From Aquimarina sp. Aq78 (lineage in GTDB: Bacteria; Bacteroidota; Bacteroidia; Flavobacteriales; Flavobacteriaceae), in assembly GCF_900299525.1 (NCBI RefSeq), contig NZ_OMKA01000026.1, positions 310,001 to 374,000 of the forward strand: DNA of 64,000 nt, written 5' to 3'. The position numbers and the translations under genes were made by a program. Shown one piece after another: positions 1 through 8,374 of the stretch. Within the stretch, counting starts at the first letter, position 1. Each line of letters begins with the position of its first letter. Under the pieces are notes generated by a model. That model had not been told where the DNA came from and ran no database searches. It saw nothing but the letters and a program-made list of their open reading frames with translations.

Positions 1-83
1 TCATTGCTGTTTTGTAGTTCTAGTATTTTGGTACTATCCCAATCTTTAAAACTACCAACAGGATTAATTTCTTTTGTCATCAT
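1..83 (-). CDS. N-terminal fragment of an unidentified protein (cut by the window edge)
   Basis: An open frame on the minus strand starts with two adjacent ATG codons (81-83 and 78-80) and runs off the left edge. Only about 27 residues are visible, beginning MMTKEINPVGSFKDWDSTK, which is too little to name a family. It begins 4 bp after the stop of the upstream Old Yellow Enzyme gene on the same strand, so it is probably the next gene of that operon. There is no signal peptide. The start is supported by position only. Confidence 0.55.
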   Translation of the reverse strand, partial: MMTKEINPVGSFKDWDSTKILELQNSN

Positions 84-87
84 AGTT

Positions 88-1194
88 TTATACTTCTAGA
101 AATGGATAATCGGTATACCCTCTTGCGTCACCACCGCCAAAAAGAGTATGGGGATCAGAAATGTCGTTCATTATAGCATTTAGTTGTACTCGTTTAGGAT
201 AATCAGGATTGGTTAGAAATTTTCTTCCAAACCCCACAAGATCAACTAAGTTTTTGTTTAATAGATCGTTAGCTTCTTTAGGAGTTTTATTTCCTGTAGC
301 TATAATTGTATGTGTAAAATTAGCTCTCAATTTAATTCTGAAATCTTCTGGAATTGTGGGAGCATCATCCCAATCGGCTTCGCATAAATGAATATAGGTT
401 ACTCCTATTTCGTTTAATGTTTTGGCAGCGATCATAATGGTTTCTAAAATTTCGGGATCATTCATGTCCTTAAAGCTTATAAAAGGAGATAATCTCACTC
501 CTGTTTTATCAACACCTATTTCATCTGCCACAGCTTGAGTAATTTCTTTAAGAATACGAATTCTGTTTTCTTTGGTTCCGCCATATTCATCTGTTCTATG
601 ATTGCTATTACTTCGCAAAAACTGATCAATTAGATACCCATTTGCCCCATGAATTTCTACCCCATCAAAGCCAGCTTCAATAGCATTTTTAGCCCCTGTC
701 CTAAATTCTTCGATAACCTGAGTAATATCACCTTTGGTCATTTCCCGAGGTTTTTCGACAGGAACAAATGTAGCATCACCATTAGGCGCACCATCAAAAA
801 TATATACTTGTGTATCTTTTGCTATTTCTGCAGAAGGAGCAATAGGTTGCAAGCCATTTACTTTCGAAGAGCTTACACGTCCTACATGCCATAGTTGTAA
901 AAAGATTTTACTTCCGTTTTTATGCACTGCGTCTGTAACGAGTTTCCAACCTTCGATTTGTTTCTGAGAATAGATTCCAGGGGTTTTTGCATAGCCCATT
1001 CCTTGTACAGAAATTTGAGTAGCCTCACTAATAATAATCCCGGCAGAAGCTCTTTGTTGGTAATATTTTGCCATTAAAACATTAGGTACATTTCCTGGTT
1101 CTTCTGCCCTGGAGCGTGTCATGGGGGCCATTAAAAAACGATTTTTTAATGAAAGCTCATTCATTTTGTATTTTGTATATAGTGTAGTTTTCAT
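88..1194 (-). CDS. Old Yellow Enzyme family alkene reductase (NADH:flavin oxidoreductase)
   Basis: Predicted FMN-dependent ene-reductase that reduces activated C=C bonds of enals, enones, nitro compounds or similar electrophiles with NAD(P)H in the cytoplasm. The 368 residues match the usual length of the family. The N-terminal MAPMTRSR (22-29) forms part of the FMN site. HGANGYLIDQFLR (182-194) carries the His/Asn pair that binds the substrate carbonyl, followed by the proton-donor Tyr, and HRTDEYGG follows at 199-206. A GFGRKFLTNPD segment near the C terminus is the usual phosphate-binding end of the barrel. It sits in a tight operon with a DoxX gene and a deacetylase-like gene, opposite an AraC regulator, which fits an inducible stress or detoxification role. 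The true substrate cannot be read. Confidence 0.93.
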   Translation of the reverse strand: MKTTLYTKYKMNELSLKNRFLMAPMTRSRAEEPGNVPNVLMAKYYQQRASAGIIISEATQISVQGMGYAKTPGIYSQKQIEGWKLVTDAVHKNGSKIFLQLWHVGRVSSSKVNGLQPIAPSAEIAKDTQVYIFDGAPNGDATFVPVEKPREMTKGDITQVIEEFRTGAKNAIEAGFDGVEIHGANGYLIDQFLRSNSNHRTDEYGGTKENRIRILKEITQAVADEIGVDKTGVRLSPFISFKDMNDPEILETIMIAAKTLNEIGVTYIHLCEADWDDAPTIPEDFRIKLRANFTHTIIATGNKTPKEANDLLNKNLVDLVGFGRKFLTNPDYPKRVQLNAIMNDISDPHTLFGGGDARGYTDYPFLEV

Positions 1195-1197
1195 AAC

Positions 1198-1605
1198 TTA
1201 TTTTTGTAAGAGATTATCAATTGAAAAATGGTTGTTTTGCGTTGTATCAATCAAAAGGTAAAAGAACAGTACATAGATCATTTGAAACCCAACCCATTCC
1301 CATTGTTCGGCTAAACAAGAACCAAAAATCAGAACGATCATTAGCATTCCTCCTGTGAGGCAGGTACGATAAGTATACAATCCAAAAACAAGGAATACAC
1401 CAATAGTAAGTTCTACAAAGGGTAATATTTTTGCAAAAGGAGAAATAAATATTTCAGGTAGTATTGTTTCTTTATAAAGGTTTGCCATCCAGTTACTAAA
1501 GGTTTTTATTTTTGGAATCCTTACTAATCCATGTGCTAAAAGATTGATGCCCATTGCTAATCGTAGTAGAAAATAGGCATGATTTTTTGAAGTTGTACTT
1601 TTCAT
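1198..1605 (-). CDS. DoxX family membrane protein
   Basis: Small integral membrane protein of 135 residues with four hydrophobic segments, as in the DoxX/SURF4-like family. The first helix carries LLRLAMGINLLAHGLVRI, with the R-x-x-x-G-x-x-x-x-x-H-G pattern typical of the family. The biochemical role of DoxX proteins is not settled; several are linked to redox stress. Its ATG overlaps the stop of the preceding gene in an ATGA junction (1602-1605), and its own stop lies 3 bp before the Old Yellow Enzyme start, so the three genes are almost certainly co-transcribed and translationally coupled. Confidence 0.85.
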   Translation of the reverse strand: MKSTTSKNHAYFLLRLAMGINLLAHGLVRIPKIKTFSNWMANLYKETILPEIFISPFAKILPFVELTIGVFLVFGLYTYRTCLTGGMLMIVLIFGSCLAEQWEWVGFQMIYVLFFYLLIDTTQNNHFSIDNLLQK

Positions 1606-2597
1606 TTGTTATACATTAATTCAGAATTATCTCTTGGCGTTTTCGGGTCATCTTTTATCATTTTTGCAATATCATCTTTACGCATAAATACAACGCCTTT
1701 ATGCTTTTTAGCATACTGTATGAATAGATCTACTACACGAACAATTGACGGTGCTCCACCGATTCTATCGTGTAAACTCACAGACATCATTCTTCTTTTA
1801 CTTCCCGCTTCATCATATAATTGATCAAACTCCATTTTTAATTGATTTAAAAACTGATCAGGAGACCAATTTTTGCCTTCAATATTTACGATATCATTAT
1901 TACGAAGCGTATACGGCATGACTACAAAATCCTCTCCCCTAACCTCTGTGATAAATGGTTGGTCATGACTTAAGTCATCTATATGATATAAGAAATCAAG
2001 TTCTTGTAGAACCTTTAATGTGTTGGGGCTACGTCGTAACCAATTGGCATTATAGCCTCTACCACGTTGCCCGGTAATGGTTTCAACTGTGTCAATACCG
2101 GTTTTTATAAATGCTAATTCCTGTTCATAAGTCATATCCCATTGATCGTTCCAGGCGATACCATGTGCAGCAATTTCATGACCATGATTTGCTATAGCTT
2201 TGGCAACTTCGGGATACTTGATAGCAGCAGCTCCAACGATATGAGAACTAACTTTGATACTGTGTTTATCCCACAAATCCAGCATTCTGTAAATACCTTC
2301 TTTGGCACCATAACGAAACCAACTTTCTGCCGGAAGATCAGGACTTCCTTTTGGTAATGGTTTTGCAGCAAAAGGACTTTCTGCACCCTCAGGCTGTCCG
2401 CCAGTTTCAAATTGCATTGAGAACGAGATCACCAGACGCGCATCATTTGGCCAGAAACGATGTACTAGGCTGTCGTTTTCTATTGCTGTCGTTTTTATAA
2501 ACTCTTTTTCTGAAGTATGGCTAGAAAATAGAACTATACATACGGTTGTAGATAGTATTAAAAAACACACTTTTATTAGTCTCATTGGGTTTACCAT
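1602..2597 (-). CDS. Polysaccharide deacetylase-like (NodB/PuuE-type) exported hydrolase
   Basis: 331-residue protein with an N-terminal membrane or signal segment (about 5-26) and a NodB-homology domain. The motif HGHEIAAHG (138-146) supplies the paired His metal ligands, and GQRGRGYNANWLRRS follows. This arrangement resembles the allantoinase/PuuE and peptidoglycan or chitin deacetylase branch, which hydrolyses C-N bonds with a divalent metal. The N-terminal hydrophobic stretch places it in the envelope, so an uncharacterised N-acyl hydrolase is the safest call. The start could also be the second Met (2585), which gives a cleaner signal peptide (MRLIKVCFLILS). It is the first gene of the operon with DoxX and the Old Yellow Enzyme. 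Confidence 0.82.
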   Translation of the reverse strand: MVNPMRLIKVCFLILSTTVCIVLFSSHTSEKEFIKTTAIENDSLVHRFWPNDARLVISFSMQFETGGQPEGAESPFAAKPLPKGSPDLPAESWFRYGAKEGIYRMLDLWDKHSIKVSSHIVGAAAIKYPEVAKAIANHGHEIAAHGIAWNDQWDMTYEQELAFIKTGIDTVETITGQRGRGYNANWLRRSPNTLKVLQELDFLYHIDDLSHDQPFITEVRGEDFVVMPYTLRNNDIVNIEGKNWSPDQFLNQLKMEFDQLYDEAGSKRRMMSVSLHDRIGGAPSIVRVVDLFIQYAKKHKGVVFMRKDDIAKMIKDDPKTPRDNSELMYNK

Positions 2598-2610
2598 TTG
2601 ATTTATAATG

Positions 2611-2664
2611 CAAATTTATATGAAGGAAGAAACATATTTTTGGTATATATTCATTGTATATTTG
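2611..2664. promoter_or_regulatory. Divergent promoter region with two TAnnTTTG-type -7 boxes
   Basis: The 90 bp between the deacetylase operon and the AraC gene contains TAAATTTG on the minus strand (2611-2618) and TATATTTG on the plus strand (2657-2664). Both match the Bacteroidota -7 consensus TAnnTTTG, and each lies 13-23 bp before its gene. The matching -33 elements are weak or badly spaced. A shared divergent control region read by the AraC protein is an inference. Confidence 0.4.
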
Positions 2665-2687
2665 TATAAATCTATGTTAGTATACTT

Positions 2688-3518
2688 GTGTCAAAACGTT
2701 TTTTTAGTGCAAAGTCTTTAAATGTATTTGAGCTGTCGCTTGATAAGTGGGAGTATCCAAAGCATTCTCATAATTTTTTCGAATTAATTTTTATTCTGAA
2801 AGGAAATGGGCAACATGTTTTAAATGAAAGTGTTTTTGAATATACCGAAGGAGACATCTTCTTGTTAACCCCAAAAGACGAGCACGAATTTAGGATTAGA
2901 GATCATACAGACTTTGGTTTTATTAAATTCACAGAGCAGCTTTTTATAGAAAAAACAGAACTTGTTTCTGATTTAAAATGGCGAAAGAATTTAGATGCTG
3001 TTGTATTACATGCCAATAGTATTCCCGAAAATATTGTTTCTAATACTACAGACAGATCTCATGTGTTTGAATTATTTCGAATTATTAAAAAAGAGTATAT
3101 AACTCCCTCACTTTATAGCCGATCAATTTTATTAGAGTTATTAGGTGCATTATTAATTATAATATCAAGAAATCTTAATAAAAATGCTACTATACATGCT
3201 ATTTCTGAAGAAGAAAAGGTGAGTGATATACTTACGTATATACGGCAGAATGTTTTGGATAAAGATACCATTAGAATAAAGGAAATTGCTGCAACATTTA
3301 GTATGTCTCCTAGTTATGTAAGTGTGTTTATTAAAAAACATGCAGGTATTTCAATACAGCAATATGTAATTCAGACAAAAATCAAAATGGCAGAACGATT
3401 ATTGAAACAAACAAATTTGAATATTTCTGAAATAGCTCAAAAAACAGGTTTTACAGACTCCAGCCATTTTAATAAATTATTTAAAAAATATACAGGTAAG
3501 AATCCAAGTGAATTTTAA
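2688..3518 (+). CDS. AraC family transcriptional regulator
   Basis: 276-residue regulator with an N-terminal cupin-like sensing domain (about 1-130, containing the PKHSHNFFELIFILKG pattern typical of AraC cupins) and a C-terminal double helix-turn-helix (about 180-276). The second helix-turn-helix is NISEIAQKTGFTDSSHFNKLF, ending in KKYTGKNPSEF, the classical AraC signature. The frame opens at GTG (2688), since no in-frame ATG lies upstream. It is divergent from the deacetylase/DoxX/Old Yellow Enzyme operon and is the obvious candidate to control it. The effector is unknown. Confidence 0.88.
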   Translation: MSKRFFSAKSLNVFELSLDKWEYPKHSHNFFELIFILKGNGQHVLNESVFEYTEGDIFLLTPKDEHEFRIRDHTDFGFIKFTEQLFIEKTELVSDLKWRKNLDAVVLHANSIPENIVSNTTDRSHVFELFRIIKKEYITPSLYSRSILLELLGALLIIISRNLNKNATIHAISEEEKVSDILTYIRQNVLDKDTIRIKEIAATFSMSPSYVSVFIKKHAGISIQQYVIQTKIKMAERLLKQTNLNISEIAQKTGFTDSSHFNKLFKKYTGKNPSEF

Positions 3519-3604
3519 TCAACCAAAATAATTTTATAAATTAATACTTTTTGGAGTCATTATTGTAACAATGCTTCATCTACAAATTTCTATACATTTA
3601 GATA

Positions 3605-4708
3605 ATGGAAATAAATTATAATATTGTATCCTTTATAGATACCCTTGGGTTAATACAAGGTGTTATTCTTGGTCTGTTACTCATTATCATAAATAGAAAA
3701 AAGGATAAATCTACTTTATTTTTGGGCTTGTTTATAATTGTATATGCATTAAACTTGCTTCCTGTCATTTTAGAAGATTTAAATATTATAACGTATTACC
3801 CTCAATATGACTTATTGCCTTTTGATTTTACCTGGTTGATGTTTTCTTTATTTTATATCTACGTTCAGCAGGTTTCAATACTTTCTAAAAACAAACTTAG
3901 TTACTGGACACTAATTCCAGGAGTATTAGAATTCATTATCGCAATAGTTGTGTTTTTTCAGGATAATGATTCGAAAATAGAAATAGAAGAATCCCTTTGG
4001 TATAATCTGATACTTTTAGGAGGAGTTCTTTTTTCTTTTTATATAGGTTTTAAAACCTTAAATTTTATTAAAAAACATACAAAGGAGTTAAAAGATCAAT
4101 ATACTTCTACAAAATATAGAGAGTTACGTTGGGCAAGAGGATTTGTTGGCTTTGGACTTCTCCTTACTTTTATTGCAATAGCTTCTGACTTTTTTGACAC
4201 CGGTTTTTACTTTGATTTAACTATTTCTACCATTAATGTTATGTTATTGTATTGGATATCGGTACGAGGTATTCTTCAACAAAACGTAACAACTTTAATT
4301 CCTATATCAGATGATGTAATGGTTGTGGATAAAAGTGATAAAAACACTGGCTCTTTAATTCATAGTGAAAACACAGCAAAGCTATTGCAAGAAATAAAGA
4401 AATATATTCGGGATGAAAAGATATATACTGTACCCGATTTAACTATCATTGATATTGCAGAAAAAATAGGAACGCACCCTAAACGTATTTCGGGTGTTAT
4501 AAATTCTCAACTTAATCAAAATTTCAACACCTATATCAATAGTTTTAGAATTGAAAAAGCAAAAGAACTTCTAAGAAGCGATATTGCAAATAATTTAAGT
4601 GTTGAAGGTATTGGTAATGAAGTAGGTTTTCAAAGTAAAAGTACATTTTATGATGCCTTTAGAAAATATACAGGTACCACTCCTTCTCGTTTTAAAAACA
4701 GCGCATAA
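3605..4708 (+). CDS. Membrane-anchored AraC-type regulator
   Basis: 367-residue protein with about six to seven hydrophobic helices in the first 230 residues and a C-terminal AraC DNA-binding domain (about 260-367, ending with FRKYTGTTPSRFKNSA). This layout, a multi-pass membrane sensor joined to an AraC helix-turn-helix, is common in Bacteroidota, where the regulator is thought to act from the membrane. DLTIIDIAEKIGTHPKRISGVIN forms the first helix-turn-helix and VEGIGNEVGFQSKSTFYDAFRK the second. It precedes the exported S41 peptidase cluster on the same strand and may regulate it, but a 168-bp gap with two hairpins separates them. Confidence 0.85.
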   Translation: MEINYNIVSFIDTLGLIQGVILGLLLIIINRKKDKSTLFLGLFIIVYALNLLPVILEDLNIITYYPQYDLLPFDFTWLMFSLFYIYVQQVSILSKNKLSYWTLIPGVLEFIIAIVVFFQDNDSKIEIEESLWYNLILLGGVLFSFYIGFKTLNFIKKHTKELKDQYTSTKYRELRWARGFVGFGLLLTFIAIASDFFDTGFYFDLTISTINVMLLYWISVRGILQQNVTTLIPISDDVMVVDKSDKNTGSLIHSENTAKLLQEIKKYIRDEKIYTVPDLTIIDIAEKIGTHPKRISGVINSQLNQNFNTYINSFRIEKAKELLRSDIANNLSVEGIGNEVGFQSKSTFYDAFRKYTGTTPSRFKNSA

Positions 4709-4729
4709 TCTTCTTTTTTTGAAGTCCGG

Positions 4730-4796
4730 ATTCCTGAAACAGGAATGAAACCTTTGATTTTACAACTATTTCCGTTCGGATTTCTGAAATCCGAAC
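4730..4796. repeat. Two related short hairpins between a regulator gene and the S41 cluster
   Basis: ATTCCTG-AAA-CAGGAAT (4730-4746) and GTTCGGATTT-CTG-AAATCCGAAC (4774-4796) are both perfect inverted repeats. The surrounding bases also resemble each other (TCCGGATTCCTGAAAC against TTCGGATTTCTGAAAT), as if one hairpin were a diverged copy of the other. Neither is followed by a strong T tract, so a terminator is possible but not convincing. Protein-binding palindromes are the alternative. Confidence 0.4.
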
Positions 4797-4876
4797 CGCT
4801 ACTCTATTGAATTTCTTGGCTGTCTTTTTCCTTTTAACAAATCTTTGTACAGCGTTAAAAATTAAACTATTCAAAA

Positions 4877-5080
4877 ATGAAACGTGTAGTTATAGTATTA
4901 CTAGTTTTTTTAATTGTGGTGTGGTCCAGTTTTATTATCTGGGAATTACAAATAACCAAATGGGAAAAAACCATAACTGGTCCATCAATACGAGTTGATT
5001 TGGTTCTTATACTACCCATCCTGATTGGAATAACAATTTATGTGATTGATCAAATTATTACAATATCAAAAAAGAAATGA
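4877..5080 (+). CDS. Small two-helix membrane protein, unknown function
   Basis: 67-residue protein with two predicted transmembrane helices: residues 4-24 (VVIVLLVFLIVVWSSFIIW) and about 41-62, separated by a short polar loop, with a basic C-terminal tail (ISKKK). The stop overlaps the ATG of the following S41 peptidase in an ATGA junction, which supports translation of this frame and suggests coupling. No family is recognised. Confidence 0.65.
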   Translation: MKRVVIVLLVFLIVVWSSFIIWELQITKWEKTITGPSIRVDLVLILPILIGITIYVIDQIITISKKK

Positions 5081-6972
5081 AAAAACTAACATACATAATC
5101 AGCCTCTTATTTTTTATAAGTATTTCTGTATATAGCCAGAAGATTCAAGATTTAGAATATTTATTAGACCGGGAATGGAAATACGATCCATCGGGAATAG
5201 AATCTGTGGCAGAGGGTTTATATGTAAAAATATTGACCGAAGCAGAAAAAAAAGGAGATAAAAAAGAAGGTAAAGAACTAAAATCTAATAAACAGGAAAT
5301 ACTATTATCTATTAAAGAATTGGTGTCTAACGCCAGATTCAAATTCAATTCAGACTATACATTAAATACAGAGATAAATGGAGATATTACTGAAGAGAAA
5401 TGGACCTATAATAGTGATAGCAAAACGATAAGTTATGTAAATAGTACTACTAAAGAAGTCAATACTCGAGCTGTTAAAAAACTAACCAAAACGCAGTTTG
5501 TCTTTATTAATCAAGATGGACAAGAAATAGTATTTACACCAGCATTGCCTAAAAAACCATTTGATCCTTTAGTATTAAAAGAAGATTTAAAAATCTATCG
5601 TGATATTATAGAAACGGCACATAGCGGAATGTATTTGTACACTGCTAAAGAAACCTTTGATTCGATATTTAAAAAAGCAAATGAAAGACTGCCAAAGCTT
5701 CAAAATATTCGGGAATTTTATAACCTAATAGCAGGAATTCATACTAAAATAAATTGTGGGCATTCTAGTTTTTATGCCTCGGGAGATATTTTTTCAGAAT
5801 TAAAAAATAATACTACCAATGCCTTTTTCCCTTTCAAAGTAAAGTTCTTAAAAGACACATTGATTGCTGCACAGGACTATGGGAAACTAAAGAAAGGGGA
5901 TCAGATTTTAAGTATTAACGGAAACACAACTAAAAAGATAACTACAGAGGCTTTTAAATTATTAAGTTCTGATGGGTATAATACTACTTTTAAATACAGG
6001 CAATTAGAAGATGATTTTTCGACCAATTACTTTTTGGCTTTTGGTCCACAAGAGAAATTTACCATAGCATATTTACATAATTCAGATAAAGAAAGTTGTA
6101 CCGTAGAGTTACCGGGAATTCCGAAATCTGAATTAGAAAATACAATTACAGAAAGTCATTATGAAAAACCATATTATCTGGAATACCTGGATAGTAGTAC
6201 AGTTTTATTAACTGTAAATACATTTTCTACCGAGACTCGAAAAAATCAAAAAAAATTCTTCAAGTTCCTCAAAAATTCTTTTGGCGAAATAAATAAAAAA
6301 GGAATTAAGAACCTGATTTTGGATATCAGAGAAAACACTGGTGGAGATGATGGAAATGACATGGAATTAGCTTCGTATTTAATTGATACGCATTTTAAAG
6401 AGAATAAGTATAGAAAACTAAGCACCATTGATAATTTACCACCATATCCACAGTATTTACTACCGCAATGGTATGATATGATGGAGTTGGATTCGAACAG
6501 TAGCCCAGAGGCTATCCAGAAAACTATGAAAAAGATGGTGAAAGAAGAAATGATAAAAGGAGATGATGGGGCGTATTATTGGAGAGAAGATAAAGTTATT
6601 CATCGTGACCCGGCAAAAAATAAGTTTAAAGGAAATGTATTTGTCTTAACGAGTGGTAGAGTTTTTTCTGGAGGAGGTTTGTTTAGTGCGCTAGTAAGAG
6701 ATAAAAGTAATGCCATTTTTATAGGAGAAGAAACTGGGGGAGGATATTACAGGCATACAGGATCTATCCCACTGTTTTATAATCTGCCCAATTCTAAACT
6801 GATCTTTTCCATCTTCATTGTGATTAATGAGCAAGACGTTGATAAGAGATTATTTCCAGAAGGCAGTGGTACCATGCCACATTATGAGGTATATCAAACA
6901 ATCGAAGAGTTTAACAATGGAAAGGATGCTGTTTTAGAGAAAACAAAACAATTGATAAAAGAAGTAAAATAA
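5077..6972 (+). CDS. Exported S41 family peptidase
   Basis: 631-residue serine protease of the tail-specific (C-terminal processing) family with a cleavable signal peptide (1-20, ending SVYSQ). Residues 20-150 form a lipocalin-like extension, followed by a PDZ-like region (around LKKGDQILSINGN) and the S41 catalytic domain from about 330 on. The motif TSGRVFSGGG places the likely nucleophile at Ser531, and LILDIRENTGGDDGND is the substrate-binding core seen in the family. It probably acts in the periplasm. It starts inside the stop of the small membrane protein gene and is followed by two exported proteins of unknown role and a second S41 peptidase. Confidence 0.87.
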   Translation: MKKLTYIISLLFFISISVYSQKIQDLEYLLDREWKYDPSGIESVAEGLYVKILTEAEKKGDKKEGKELKSNKQEILLSIKELVSNARFKFNSDYTLNTEINGDITEEKWTYNSDSKTISYVNSTTKEVNTRAVKKLTKTQFVFINQDGQEIVFTPALPKKPFDPLVLKEDLKIYRDIIETAHSGMYLYTAKETFDSIFKKANERLPKLQNIREFYNLIAGIHTKINCGHSSFYASGDIFSELKNNTTNAFFPFKVKFLKDTLIAAQDYGKLKKGDQILSINGNTTKKITTEAFKLLSSDGYNTTFKYRQLEDDFSTNYFLAFGPQEKFTIAYLHNSDKESCTVELPGIPKSELENTITESHYEKPYYLEYLDSSTVLLTVNTFSTETRKNQKKFFKFLKNSFGEINKKGIKNLILDIRENTGGDDGNDMELASYLIDTHFKENKYRKLSTIDNLPPYPQYLLPQWYDMMELDSNSSPEAIQKTMKKMVKEEMIKGDDGAYYWREDKVIHRDPAKNKFKGNVFVLTSGRVFSGGGLFSALVRDKSNAIFIGEETGGGYYRHTGSIPLFYNLPNSKLIFSIFIVINEQDVDKRLFPEGSGTMPHYEVYQTIEEFNNGKDAVLEKTKQLIKEVK

Positions 6973-7068
6973 TATTTAGACAATAAAAATAGGGTGTTCT
7001 AGAAGTTTACTGTTGTGTAAGAAGGAAGAACACTGAAATTAATAGTAAATAATATAAAAGTAAGAAAA

Positions 7069-7533
7069 ATGAAGAAAGTAATTTTATTAAGCGCATTTAT
7101 TATCGCATCAATCGTAACGAGTACTGCACAAACTTCAACTCCAAAATATGAAGTAAAAGTTATTACAAGTGTAGAATCTATAGTTCCAAGTGGTTTAGGA
7201 CGTTCAAGACTTATTTCAGCAAATGCAGAAAGAGATTATAAGGAGTTCACCTCTACACAAACAGAAGATGATAATACACGTAATAAATCAAAAAGAAAAG
7301 CAATTCGTGTTAAGGATTTTGAGGAAACCAAACTTTTAAACTTTTACAACCTAGTAGGGATTCGTTTTCAAAACATTGCAGCAAATGATGCTGTGATTTC
7401 ATCAAAGATAACCACAATGTTGGCAGAAGGTTGGGATCTTGTTTTTGTAACCAGTGCAGTAGAAAGTGATGCTGGCGAAGGAGATAGTAATGGGATATTT
7501 ATTACACGTTACATTTTTAAACGAGCAATATAA
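7069..7533 (+). CDS. Small exported protein, unknown function
   Basis: 154 residues with a signal peptide (1-20, ending STAQ). The mature part begins YEVKVITSV and ends with a strand-like ITRYIFKR. Between these lies ITTMLAEGWDLVFVTSAV. The order (Y-E-V-K-V strand, L-x-x-G-W-x-L-V, terminal Y-x-F-K-R strand) resembles the small DUF4177-like fold, but this is a pattern likeness only. A 60-residue charged insert separates the first strand from the rest. It lies between the S41 peptidase and a beta-barrel protein and is probably co-expressed with them. Confidence 0.7.
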   Translation: MKKVILLSAFIIASIVTSTAQTSTPKYEVKVITSVESIVPSGLGRSRLISANAERDYKEFTSTQTEDDNTRNKSKRKAIRVKDFEETKLLNFYNLVGIRFQNIAANDAVISSKITTMLAEGWDLVFVTSAVESDAGEGDSNGIFITRYIFKRAI

Positions 7534-7560
7534 TAGTGAATTAATTCATAAAACGAAAAC

Positions 7561-8334
7561 ATGAAAAAAACCTATTTAATTGTGCTCTTTTTTGCAGTTA
7601 GCCTAGTACAGCTTTATGCACAAAAAACATCATCTTTTTATGTTGATATTGGTGGTGGCTTTTCTTCCTTTCAGGATGTAAAATACTCTAATGTAAGGTA
7701 TAATGGATTTGGTGGTGTATTTGGATTAGGATATCTAAAAGAAAATGAAAAAGCAATTTGGGGAGTTAATTTGCAAGGAATAGTAACCACAGAAAAAGCT
7801 GCTACTCACGATAATACGGTAAGTACTTACAATCCTATGTTACAGGCCAAATATCTTCATCGTATTAAAGAAAATCTATTTGTTGGTGCAACATGGGATG
7901 TACTGGATCTATATGCAAAAAGCTTTGATGGTTTAGGTAATAATAGTGCATACAATGTTACAGGAAGCACATTGTGGGCCTCGGCGATATATGATTATAA
8001 AAAGTTTCGTTTCGGTTTAGATTTAGGATTGATTTCTTATTTCAAAGAAAGCACAGGGTTTGCTTTTTCGGCATCACAGAATGTACTCGAAAATGGAGAT
8101 TTTGATTATCAAAATGATAAAATTGATAGCCCTTTTGCCTTTAAGTACTATGAATTAAGAACTATACCCAGACATTTTCAGGTAAGAACGAGCATACGAT
8201 ATCAATTATCAAACCGATTTTCTGTAGGATATAAATGGCACCTGAGAAAGTTTTCAGAGGTTAAGAAGTATCCGGTAACGTATGGTACACATTCGCTCTC
8301 TATCCGATATAATATTTTCAAACGCACTAAGTAA
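7561..8334 (+). CDS. Outer membrane beta-barrel protein, unknown function
   Basis: 257 residues with a signal peptide (1-20, ending LYAQ). The mature protein is rich in alternating aromatic and small residues (for example FYVDIGGGFSSFQDV, and RFGLDLGLISYF) and ends SLSIRYNIFKRTK, the kind of C-terminal strand seen in small outer-membrane barrels of Bacteroidota. No enzyme motifs are visible. It starts 27 bp after the previous gene and is followed 40 bp later by the second S41 peptidase. Confidence 0.72.
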   Translation: MKKTYLIVLFFAVSLVQLYAQKTSSFYVDIGGGFSSFQDVKYSNVRYNGFGGVFGLGYLKENEKAIWGVNLQGIVTTEKAATHDNTVSTYNPMLQAKYLHRIKENLFVGATWDVLDLYAKSFDGLGNNSAYNVTGSTLWASAIYDYKKFRFGLDLGLISYFKESTGFAFSASQNVLENGDFDYQNDKIDSPFAFKYYELRTIPRHFQVRTSIRYQLSNRFSVGYKWHLRKFSEVKKYPVTYGTHSLSIRYNIFKRTK

Positions 8335-8374
8335 GAGTGATGCATTTAATTAATTTTTTTAATCAAACATTGTA

